Shown here: positions 28,496 to 36,110 of the stretch, piece by piece
Layout of the letters: every line of letters begins with the position of its first letter
Numbering within the stretch: position 1 is the stretch's first letter
Assembly (NCBI GenBank): GCA_005778835.1
Contig: SXMG01000001.1
Coordinates: forward strand, 1 to 42,703
DNA from: Actinomycetota bacterium
GTDB lineage: Bacteria > Actinomycetota > Actinomycetes > Actinomycetales > Microbacteriaceae
Length of the DNA: 42,703 bases
Direction of reading: 5' to 3'
Position numbers and translations under genes: made by a program
Notes under the pieces: model-generated
Databases searched by the model: none
Told to the model about the DNA's origin: nothing
The model's input: the letters and a program-made list of their open reading frames with translations, nothing else

Positions 28496-30033
28496 CTCGC
28501 TAGAGCCTCGGCGATGACCTCGCCGATGAGCACGGCACTGGCGGCCGGGCCACCCGTCGGAGTACTCGGCAGCATGCCCACATCGGCGACGTGCAGGCTC
28601 CGCGCCCCGTGCACCGCACCGCGACCATCGACGACCGACGTCGTGGGATCAGAGCCCATCGCCGTGGTGCCGCACGTGTGAAGGGCCGTCGACAGGTGCG
28701 CGAGCACCCAGGCATCGAGCTCACGGTCGTCGAGAGCAGTGAGGTTCGCATGCTCGGACCTCGCGCCCAGCTCGCGCATCGGGTCGCTGGTGAGAAGTGC
28801 GCTTGCGAACCGGGCCGCGGAGCGAAGAAGAGCTCGATCGATCTCGGTCTCGGCGTAGTGAAAGCGCACGTGCGGCGGCGCGCTGACGTCGACCGGGTCA
28901 AGGGCGAGGTGACCGCGAGCGTCGTGACGCAGCGTCGAGACCAGCAGACTCAGGTGGTTGTCGAGCGGGTCGGTGCCCAGCATTCCCGAGAGTGGACGCA
29001 GGAACGACAGCACCTCGATGTCGCCCGCTACCACCTCTGCTCCCAGCCCGGTGGAGGCATGCAGGGCGACACCGAGCGGAATCTCGACACGGTGGCGGTG
29101 AATCGACGCTGGCACCGTGAAGCGCAGGTCGAGGTTCGGGTGATCGCTCAGTCTCGCGCCCACCGCAGGTGAGTCGTGCACGACGGGGAGGTCGCGGTCG
29201 CGCAGCATCGCTGCGGGCCCGATGCCGCTGATGAGCAGCAGGTGCGGTGTGGCGATGGCACCCGCGCTGAGCACGACGAGCCCAGCGCGAAACGACTCGA
29301 TGCGACCTGTCACGAGTGCGCGCACTCCGACGGCACGCCCGTGCTCGAGCATGACCGAGACCACGTGGTGTCCGCCGCGCACGTCGAGGCGTGCAGGTGC
29401 CCCATGGGTATCGACCGCACGATCGAGATAGGCGCGGGCCGTGCTCCAGCGCTCGCCATCGTGTGTGTTCGTGGGAGTCGCTCCTACGCCGGGGTTCGCG
29501 TCGGGGCTGGAGTTCTTGTCGGGCTCGAGGGGCAGCCCTGCGGCGAGACCGGCCGAGACGAGAGCCGCGCTGACAGGGTGGGAGAGGTCTGCTCGCGACA
29601 CCGGCATGGGCCCCTGAGACCCGTGCCCCGCCGTGCCGCCGAACTCGCGGTCGTTCTCGATGCGGGGCCAGATCGCAGCGGTGCTCGATGCGCTCCAGCG
29701 CTCGTCGCCACTCTCGGCGGCCCAGCGGTCGAGATCGTGTGCTCTGGGGCGTCGAAAGTAGGCCCCGTTGATCGCCGTCGAACCACCAGATACCCGGCCG
29801 CGCGTCACTGTGTGCGGCCGACCACTCGTGAGCTCAGAGGGGTACGAGAAGGCAAGTGGATGACCCGGCATCGCCGCGGCGAGACGTGACGCATCGCGCG
29901 TCTCGCGAGGCGCCGGCACGGGCCCCGCTTCGAGCACGAGTACCGACAGCCCGCGCTCGGCGAGGCGCGCTGCCAGCGGAGCACCCGATCCGCCTGCTCC
30001 GACGACGAGCACGTCGGGCAGCGCGGGAGTCAT
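28492..30033 (-). CDS. mftG: GMC family oxidoreductase, mycofactocin-associated MftG
   Basis: DVLVVGAGGSGAPLAARLAERGLSVLVLEAGP; TRGRVSGGSTAINGAYFRR; LSAGAIATPHLLLISGIGP; C-terminal VADVGMLPSTPTGGPAASAVLIGEVIA; overlaps mftR. Confidence 0.88.
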   Translation of the reverse strand: MTPALPDVLVVGAGGSGAPLAARLAERGLSVLVLEAGPVPAPRETRDASRLAAAMPGHPLAFSYPSELTSGRPHTVTRGRVSGGSTAINGAYFRRPRAHDLDRWAAESGDERWSASSTAAIWPRIENDREFGGTAGHGSQGPMPVSRADLSHPVSAALVSAGLAAGLPLEPDKNSSPDANPGVGATPTNTHDGERWSTARAYLDRAVDTHGAPARLDVRGGHHVVSVMLEHGRAVGVRALVTGRIESFRAGLVVLSAGAIATPHLLLISGIGPAAMLRDRDLPVVHDSPAVGARLSDHPNLDLRFTVPASIHRHRVEIPLGVALHASTGLGAEVVAGDIEVLSFLRPLSGMLGTDPLDNHLSLLVSTLRHDARGHLALDPVDVSAPPHVRFHYAETEIDRALLRSAARFASALLTSDPMRELGARSEHANLTALDDRELDAWVLAHLSTALHTCGTTAMGSDPTTSVVDGRGAVHGARSLHVADVGMLPSTPTGGPAASAVLIGEVIAEALAS

Positions 30034-30662
30034 CACGGGGGGCCGGACTCGTCGAGCAGCATGAGGTCGCGCGCGGCGAGAAAGCCTTCGTCGAGCAAGT
30101 CGCTGAGCGAGGCATCGGGATGGGCCAGCCACTGCTCGTAGGCGGCGATCGACACCCCCAGGCACACCCAGGCGATGGTCTGCGGTCGAAGCTCGCCGGG
30201 CGAGCCGCCCAGGCGCTCGGCGACGAAGTCGGCGATGACCTGTCGCCAGGAGGCATAGCGGATCGTGGAGTGCGCGACGAGGGAGGGCACCGTGAGCAGC
30301 AGCGTCATGCGCTCGCGGTGGTACTGCAGCTCGTCGGCCGGAATGTGGTTGAAGACGACGATGGCGATGCGGAGGGCATCCCGCAACGGAAGGCTGCGCG
30401 GAAGAGAGTGCAGGTGATCGCGCATGCCCCGCAGCATGTCGTCGAACTGACCCCAGGGCAGATCGTTCTTCGAGGGGAAGTAGCGGAAGAACGTGCGGCG
30501 CCCGATGCCGCACGCGCTGGCGATCTCGTCGACGGTGACCCGGTCGAACCCGCGATCGATGAACAGCCGAAGGCCCGTGTGGCTGATCTCCGCATGCGTG
30601 GTGGCGGGGTGGCGGCCGATGCGCACGACCGGATTCGACGCTCCTGCTATGAGTTCACTCAC
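30033..30662 (-). CDS. mftR: TetR family regulator of the mycofactocin system, MftR
   Basis: RLFIDRGFDRVTVDEIASACGIGRRTFFRYFPSKNDLPWGQFDDMLRGMRDHL; divergent from mftA. Confidence 0.88.
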   Translation of the reverse strand: MSELIAGASNPVVRIGRHPATTHAEISHTGLRLFIDRGFDRVTVDEIASACGIGRRTFFRYFPSKNDLPWGQFDDMLRGMRDHLHSLPRSLPLRDALRIAIVVFNHIPADELQYHRERMTLLLTVPSLVAHSTIRYASWRQVIADFVAERLGGSPGELRPQTIAWVCLGVSIAAYEQWLAHPDASLSDLLDEGFLAARDLMLLDESGPP

Positions 30663-30687
30663 CGTTCGTCACCGCCCTCTTCCCTTC

Positions 30688-30745
30688 GGCACTGAGTGCC
30701 AATACAGTACTGATCATTGGCCATCTCTGACAGCTGTGTCAGAGA
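30688..30745. promoter_or_regulatory. Palindrome-rich mftR/mftA divergent control region, candidate MftR operators
   Basis: GGCACT-G-AGTGCC (30688-30700); CCAAT-N12-ATTGG (30699-30720) around CAGTACTG (30705-30712); TCTCTGACA-GCTG-TGTCAGAGA (30724-30745). Confidence 0.6.
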
Positions 30746-30766
30746 CTCGTTGCAAAGGAGCATGCC

Positions 30767-30871
30767 ATGAGCGTTCCCGGTACCCCCACTCCCGCGGTCG
30801 TCGACGAGCTCGTCGAAGAGGAATCGCTGGTCGAAGAAGTCTCGATCGACGGAATGTGCGGCGTCTACTAG
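30767..30871 (+). CDS. mftA: Mycofactocin precursor peptide MftA (34 aa)
   Basis: MSVPGTPTPAVVDELVEEESLVEEVSIDGMCGVY*; RBS AAAGGAG at 30754-30760; canonical IDGMCGVY C-terminus; directly upstream of mftB. Confidence 0.95.
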   Translation: MSVPGTPTPAVVDELVEEESLVEEVSIDGMCGVY

Positions 30872-30877
30872 GCCCTC

Positions 30878-31168
30878 ATGGACGCCGTCACTCTGGATAG
30901 CACGCTCGTCGTTCACCCCAGGGTCTCGATTCGACCCGAACCCTTCGGAGCTCTGCTGTACCACTTCGGCACGCGTCAGCTGAGCTTTCTGAAAGACCTC
31001 ATGCTGCTCGAGGTTGTGCAGGCTTGCGACGGAACTCGCACGTTGGATGAGGCGCTTGCCGTGGCCGGCGTGCCCGACGCGCACATCGAGCGCTATCGGC
31101 GCGCGGTCGCAACCCTCGTGCGGTCGACGATGCTGCAGCAGCACGCAGCGAGCGAGGTGGCGGCATGA
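30878..31168 (+). CDS. mftB: Mycofactocin RiPP recognition/chaperone protein MftB (PqqD-like)
   Basis: LVVHPRVSIRPEPFGALLYHFGTRQLSFLKDLMLLEVVQACDG; between mftA and mftC. Confidence 0.93.
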   Translation: MDAVTLDSTLVVHPRVSIRPEPFGALLYHFGTRQLSFLKDLMLLEVVQACDGTRTLDEALAVAGVPDAHIERYRRAVATLVRSTMLQQHAASEVAA

Positions 31169-32466
31169 CGCTCGTCGCCCCGGCCTCGACCACGGCCCTG
31201 CCGACGTCGGCCGCTCGCACGTCGAGCACCCTCATCGGTCACTTCGAGCGCGGTCTCGATGCACCGATCTGCCTGACATGGGAGCTCACCTACGCCTGCA
31301 ACCTGTCGTGCAGCCACTGCCTCTCGAGCTCGGGCCGCCGCGACCCGCGCGAGCTGACCACCGACGAATGCAAGGGCATCATCGACGAGTTGCAGCGCAT
31401 GCAGGTGTTCTATGTGAACATCGGCGGCGGTGAGCCCACCGTGCGCAGCGACTTCTGGGAGCTCGTCGACTATGCCACTGCGCACCAGGTCGGAGTGAAG
31501 TTCTCGACGAACGGCGTGAAGATCACGCCCGACGTCGCACAGCGTCTCGCCGCGAGCGACTACGTCGACGTGCAGATCTCGCTCGATGGTGCCACGGCCG
31601 AGGTCAACGACCGTGTGCGCGGCCCTGGCTCGTACGACCTGGCGATGCGCGCCATGCAGAACCTCGCCGACGCAGGTTTCAGCGGCTTCAAGATCTCGGT
31701 CGTCTGCACGCGCGAGAACATTCCGCAACTCGATGAGTTCAAGGCCATCGCCGATCGCTTTGACGCCCAGCTGCGCCTCACCCGGCTGCGGCCGAGCGGG
31801 CGTGGTGCCGACGTGTGGGACGACCTGCACCCGCTGCCGCACCAGCAGCGCGAGTTGTACGACTGGCTCGTCGCCCACGGCGACGGCGTGCTCACCGGCG
31901 ACTCGTTCTTCCACCTTTCGGCGTTCGGAGAGGCGCTGCCCGGCTTGAACCTGTGCGGCGCCGGCCGGGTTGTGTGCCTCATCGATCCCATCGGTGATGT
32001 CTACGCGTGCCCGTTCGCTATCCACGACGAGTTCCTCGCCGGCAGCATTCGCGAGCCAGGGGGATTCGAGGCGGTCTGGCGCGAGAGCGAACTCTTCCAG
32101 CGCCTGCGCGAACCCACCGGAGGAGGCGCATGCGGCAGCTGCTCGTTCTACGACTCGTGCCGCGGCGGCTGCATGGCGGCCAAGTTCTTCACCGGACTGC
32201 CGATCGACGGCCCCGACCCCGAGTGCGTGCGCGGCTTCGGCGAGCAACTGCTGGCTGAGCGGTCGACGGATGCGGTGCCGAAGCCCACGGGCGACCACTC
32301 GCACCGCACGTCGCCGCCCCGGCCGCGCGGCTCGACAGGGCCCGTTCCCCTCACCCTCAGCGTGCGTCGCCCCGGGGCCGCCCCCGTGCATGCCTGCGCC
32401 GAGAGCCCTCTGGCCGGCTTCGCGCCCACGGTGTCGAACGACTGCGCCTGCGGGGGCGCTCACTAA
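31165..32466 (+). CDS. mftC: Mycofactocin radical SAM maturase MftC
   Basis: LTWELTYACNLSCSHCLSSSGRRDP (CxxxCxxC); NIGGGEPTVRSDFWELVDYATAHQVGVKFSTNGVKI; SPASM CGAGRVVCLIDPIGDVYACPF and CGSCSFYDSCRGGCMAAKFFTGLPIDGPDPEC. Confidence 0.96.
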   Translation: MTLVAPASTTALPTSAARTSSTLIGHFERGLDAPICLTWELTYACNLSCSHCLSSSGRRDPRELTTDECKGIIDELQRMQVFYVNIGGGEPTVRSDFWELVDYATAHQVGVKFSTNGVKITPDVAQRLAASDYVDVQISLDGATAEVNDRVRGPGSYDLAMRAMQNLADAGFSGFKISVVCTRENIPQLDEFKAIADRFDAQLRLTRLRPSGRGADVWDDLHPLPHQQRELYDWLVAHGDGVLTGDSFFHLSAFGEALPGLNLCGAGRVVCLIDPIGDVYACPFAIHDEFLAGSIREPGGFEAVWRESELFQRLREPTGGGACGSCSFYDSCRGGCMAAKFFTGLPIDGPDPECVRGFGEQLLAERSTDAVPKPTGDHSHRTSPPRPRGSTGPVPLTLSVRRPGAAPVHACAESPLAGFAPTVSNDCACGGAH

Positions 32467-32467
32467 C

Positions 32468-32500
32468 TGCCGCGAACACCGCGCCGCGCGGTTCGCGGCA
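32468..32500 (+). terminator. Hairpin in mftC-SDR1 gap (10-bp stem); attenuator, processing or terminator element
   Basis: TGCCGCGAAC-ACCGCGCCGCGCG-GTTCGCGGCA beginning 1 nt after the mftC stop. Confidence 0.5.
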
Positions 32501-32537
32501 CCACACCTTCACAACCGATCACCGAAGGAGGCACGCG

Positions 32538-33344
32538 ATGGGGCGTGTATCAGGAAAAGTAGCGTTCGTCACCGGAGCAGCACGAGGTCAAGGGCGTGCC
32601 CACGCACTGCGACTGGCAGAAGAGGGCGCCGACATCATCGCCATCGACCTCTGCGCACCTGTGCCCGACCTGCAGTACCCGCCGGCGACTCCCGAGGACC
32701 TCGCCGAGACCGTGAAGCAGATCGAGGCGCTCGACCGTCGCATTGTGGCGCATCAGGCGGATGTGCGCGACATGGCCGCGCTGCAGGCCGCCGTCGACGA
32801 CGGAGTGGCGAAGCTCGGCGGCCTCGACATCGTCGTCGGCAACGCCGGCATCTGCATCATCGCCGACTCTGAGAGCACGACGCCGGAAATCTGGAAGAAC
32901 ACGATCGACACGAATCTCACGGGCGTGTGGCACACCGTGCAGGCCGCGGTACCGCACTTGAAGGCGCGCGGTGGCGGCTCGATCATCCTCACCAGCTCGG
33001 CGGCCGGCCTCGTCGCACTGCCCTTCCTCACGGCCTACATCGCGGCGAAGCACGGTGTCACGGGGCTCGGCAAGGCCTATGCGCTCGAGCTGGGCCGCTT
33101 CGGCATCCGCGTCAACACGCTGCACCCGGGCGGCGTCAACACCGCCATGGGCGGCATGGGCGCGGCCTTCCCCGAGTACATCGAGAAGAACCCCGGCATC
33201 GTCATGGGCGGCTACGGGGTGCTGCCCGAGACGACGACTGAGCCCGTCGACCAGGCCAACGCCGTGCTCTGGCTCGCTTCTGACGAGGCGAAGTTCGTCA
33301 CCGGCACGCAGGTCTCGGTCGACGCTGGCATGGTCGTGTGCTGA
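32538..33344 (+). CDS. Mycofactocin-coupled SDR family oxidoreductase 1
   Basis: MGRVSGKVAFVTGAARGQGRAHALRLAEEGADIIAIDLC; YIAAK catalytic motif; GAAGGAGG RBS; context. Confidence 0.9.
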   Translation: MGRVSGKVAFVTGAARGQGRAHALRLAEEGADIIAIDLCAPVPDLQYPPATPEDLAETVKQIEALDRRIVAHQADVRDMAALQAAVDDGVAKLGGLDIVVGNAGICIIADSESTTPEIWKNTIDTNLTGVWHTVQAAVPHLKARGGGSIILTSSAAGLVALPFLTAYIAAKHGVTGLGKAYALELGRFGIRVNTLHPGGVNTAMGGMGAAFPEYIEKNPGIVMGGYGVLPETTTEPVDQANAVLWLASDEAKFVTGTQVSVDAGMVVC

Positions 33345-33360
33345 TCAGCTGCTGAGCCCT

Positions 33361-33386
33361 GACGGGGGCGGTGCGCCGCCCCCGTC
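33361..33386 (+). terminator. Hairpin in SDR1-SDR2 gap (11-bp stem, TGCG/UNCG-type loop)
   Basis: GACGGGGGCGG-TGCG-CCGCCCCCGTC; a second weaker IR CCCCGGT...ACCGGGG at 33393-33420. Confidence 0.65.
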
Positions 33387-33443
33387 GCACCACCCCGGTC
33401 CGCAGCCGCGGGAACCGGGGAACCCACCAGAAAGGAGAACGCA

Positions 33444-34277
33444 ATGGGGCGTTTAGACGGAAAAGTGGTCTTCATCACCGGCGTCGCGCGAGGGCAGGGT
33501 CGCAGTCATGCGATCCGGTTCGCTGAAGAGGGCGCTGACATCATCGGCATCGACGTCGTCGAACCGATCGCGGGCAGCACGTCGCCGCCCGCCACTCAGG
33601 CAGACATGGATGAGACGGTTGCCGCGGTCGAAGCTCTCGACCGTCGCATCGTCGCGACGAAGGCCGACGTGCGCAGTCTTGCGCAGGTGAAGAAGGCCGT
33701 CGACGACGGCGTTGCCCAGCTCGGCCGACTCGACGTCGTGATCGCCAACGCCGGGGTCTCGACGTTCATGGGGCCGGCAGAGTCGCTCACCGAGGAGGCC
33801 TTTGTCGACATGGTCGACATCAACCTCACCGGAGTCTGGCGTTCGTGCGCAGCGGCCATTCCCCACATCAAGGCGGGTGGACGAGGAGGTTCGATCATCA
33901 TGACCAGTTCGGCCGCCGGACTCATGGCCTACCCCAATGTCGGCCACTACGTCGCGGCCAAGCACGGTGTCGTCGGCCTCATGCGCACGCTCGCGCTCGA
34001 GCTCGCTTCCGACAGCATCCGCGTCAACTCGATTCATCCGACCACGGTCGACACGCCGATGGTCAACAACGAGGCGACGTTCAAGCTGTTCCGCCCCGAC
34101 CTCGAGAACCCGACGGCCGATGACTTCGTCGAAGCGGCGAAAGTCATGAACGCACTGCCGATCGGATGGGTCGAGTCGGTCGACATCTCCAACGCCATGG
34201 TCTGGCTCGCCTCCGACGAGGCGCGCTATGTCACCGGCGTGACGCTTCCGGTCGACGCCGGAGCGGTCATCAAGTAG
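33444..34277 (+). CDS. Mycofactocin-coupled SDR family oxidoreductase 2
   Basis: MGRLDGKVVFITGVARGQGRSHAIRFAEEGADIIGIDVV; YVAAK; AGAAAGGAG RBS. Confidence 0.92.
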   Translation: MGRLDGKVVFITGVARGQGRSHAIRFAEEGADIIGIDVVEPIAGSTSPPATQADMDETVAAVEALDRRIVATKADVRSLAQVKKAVDDGVAQLGRLDVVIANAGVSTFMGPAESLTEEAFVDMVDINLTGVWRSCAAAIPHIKAGGRGGSIIMTSSAAGLMAYPNVGHYVAAKHGVVGLMRTLALELASDSIRVNSIHPTTVDTPMVNNEATFKLFRPDLENPTADDFVEAAKVMNALPIGWVESVDISNAMVWLASDEARYVTGVTLPVDAGAVIK

Positions 34278-34299
34278 TCGCGGCGCGCAGCCGCACCCC

Positions 34300-34331
34300 G
34301 CCTGGGTCTGCGGGAGACCGCAGACCCAGGC
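34300..34331 (+). terminator. Hairpin in SDR2-SDR3 gap (14-bp perfect stem, GAGA/GNRA loop)
   Basis: GCCTGGGTCTGCGG-GAGA-CCGCAGACCCAGGC. Confidence 0.7.
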
Positions 34332-34359
34332 ATCCACCATCACAGAAAGGAAACCCACC

Positions 34360-35193
34360 ATGGGACGGTTGGACGGAAAAGTCGTACTCATCTCGGGCGT
34401 CGCCCGCAGCCAGGGACGCAGTCACGCACTGAGGTTTGCCGAAGAAGGCGCCGACGTGATCGGCTTCGATTTGCTCGATGAGATCAAGGGCTCGCCATCG
34501 GCGCCCGCGACGCAGGCGGACATGGACGAGACGGTGCGGCAGGTCGAAGCACTCGACCGACGCATCGTCGCGACCAAGGCCGACGTGCGCGACATGGCCG
34601 CCGTGAAGGCCGCCGTCGACGAGGGCGTCGCGCAGCTCGGTCGCCTTGACGTCGTGCTCGGCAACGCCGGCGTGTTCACCGCGCCGTCGCTCGCCGAAGA
34701 CATGGAGGACGACATCTTCATGGACACCCTCGACATCAACGTTGCGGGAGTCTGGCGCACGGCGAAGGCGGCCATTCCGCACCTGAAGAAGAACGAGAAC
34801 GGCGGGTCGATCATCATCACGAGCTCGGTCGCCGGGCTCATGGGCTACCCGAACTTCGCGCACTACGTGGCGTCGAAGCACGCGGTCGTCGGGCTCATGC
34901 GTACCCTCGCGCTCGAGCTCGCGCCCCACCACATCCGCGTGAACTCGGTGCACCCCGGCTCGGTGAACACCGTGATGGTGACTAACGACACCATTGCGCG
35001 TCTGTTCCGGCCCGACCTCGAGAATCCGACGGCAGCCGACTTCGCCGAAGCGGCAAAGCAGATGAATCCCATGGGCATCGAGATGCTCGAGTCGTACGAC
35101 ATCTCGAACGCGATGGTGTTCCTCGCTTCCGACGAAGCCCGCTACATCACGGGCGTCACCCTGCCGGTCGACGCCGGAACGATGGTCCAGTGA
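34360..35193 (+). CDS. Mycofactocin-coupled SDR family oxidoreductase 3
   Basis: MGRLDGKVVLISGVARSQGRSHALRFAEEGADVIGFDLL; YVASK; AGAAAGGA RBS. Confidence 0.92.
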   Translation: MGRLDGKVVLISGVARSQGRSHALRFAEEGADVIGFDLLDEIKGSPSAPATQADMDETVRQVEALDRRIVATKADVRDMAAVKAAVDEGVAQLGRLDVVLGNAGVFTAPSLAEDMEDDIFMDTLDINVAGVWRTAKAAIPHLKKNENGGSIIITSSVAGLMGYPNFAHYVASKHAVVGLMRTLALELAPHHIRVNSVHPGSVNTVMVTNDTIARLFRPDLENPTAADFAEAAKQMNPMGIEMLESYDISNAMVFLASDEARYITGVTLPVDAGTMVQ

Positions 35194-36104
35194 CCCCTGA
35201 ATCCACCGTCTCGGCGAGTCGGCAACGGGTCGCTGAGCACCTCGTCGGCCGCGAGCGTGAGGTCGAACTCACGCTCGCGGCCGTCGCGGCCGGCCGAGAC
35301 ATCGTGCTCGAGGGCCCGCCAGGAACGAGCAAGACGACGATGCTGAAGGCCATCACCGACGAGTGGGGGATTCCGCTCATGTTCGTCGAGGGCAACGCCG
35401 ACCTCACGCCGGCGAAACTGGTGGGGCATCACAATCCGTCGCGCGTGCTGCGCGAAGACTATTCGCCCGACAACTTCGTGGCGGGCCCGTTGACTGAGGC
35501 CATGCAGACCGGCGGCTTTCTCTACATCGAAGAGTTCAACAGAGCCCCCGACGACACCCTCAACACGCTGCTGACGGCGATGGCCGACCGCAGGCTCGCT
35601 ATTCCGCGGGTGGGCATGATCGAGGCACTGCCGACCTTTCGCGTGATCGCCTCGATGAACCCCTACGACAACGTCGGCACCACCAAGCTGTCGTCGTCGA
35701 TCACCGACCGGCTCAACCGTCTGTCGGTCGACTACCAGAACGCCGAGGCCGAAGAGCGCATCGTGCATTTGCGGGCGAAGCCCGAGGGGGCGCTCGCCGA
35801 CCGGCTCGTGGCCGACGCCGTCGCCGTGACGCGCGCGACGCGCGAGCATCCGTATGTCCGACAGGGGTCGAGCGTGCGCGGCGCCATCGACCTCGTCGCG
35901 GTGGCGGTGCAGCTCGCCGAGCTGCGCTCGATCGAAGCGACCGACGATTCGCGCTACCCCGAGCTCGTCTTCGACTCGATGGTCGTGTCGCTGTCGGGGC
36001 GCATCCACATCGACGAAGCCGTCGACATTTCGCCCGAAGCCGTCTTGCGCGAGATCTGGCAAGACCACTTCGTGCTCGACCCGGCATTGGCTGAGCCGGG
36101 ATGA
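35190..36104 (+). CDS. MoxR-family AAA+ ATPase
   Basis: Walker A GPPGTSKTTML; Walker B FLYIEEFNRAP; GTG start overlaps SDR3 stop. Confidence 0.9.
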   Translation: MTPESTVSASRQRVAEHLVGREREVELTLAAVAAGRDIVLEGPPGTSKTTMLKAITDEWGIPLMFVEGNADLTPAKLVGHHNPSRVLREDYSPDNFVAGPLTEAMQTGGFLYIEEFNRAPDDTLNTLLTAMADRRLAIPRVGMIEALPTFRVIASMNPYDNVGTTKLSSSITDRLNRLSVDYQNAEAEERIVHLRAKPEGALADRLVADAVAVTRATREHPYVRQGSSVRGAIDLVAVAVQLAELRSIEATDDSRYPELVFDSMVVSLSGRIHIDEAVDISPEAVLREIWQDHFVLDPALAEPG

Positions 36105-36110
36105 AGAGAA

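Noticed and set aside
36102-36104. Selenocysteine insertion at the TGA between moxR and vwa
   Set aside because: No sign of a selenoprotein family or conserved fusion, and no SECIS-like element identified; indel or an alternative start is simpler.
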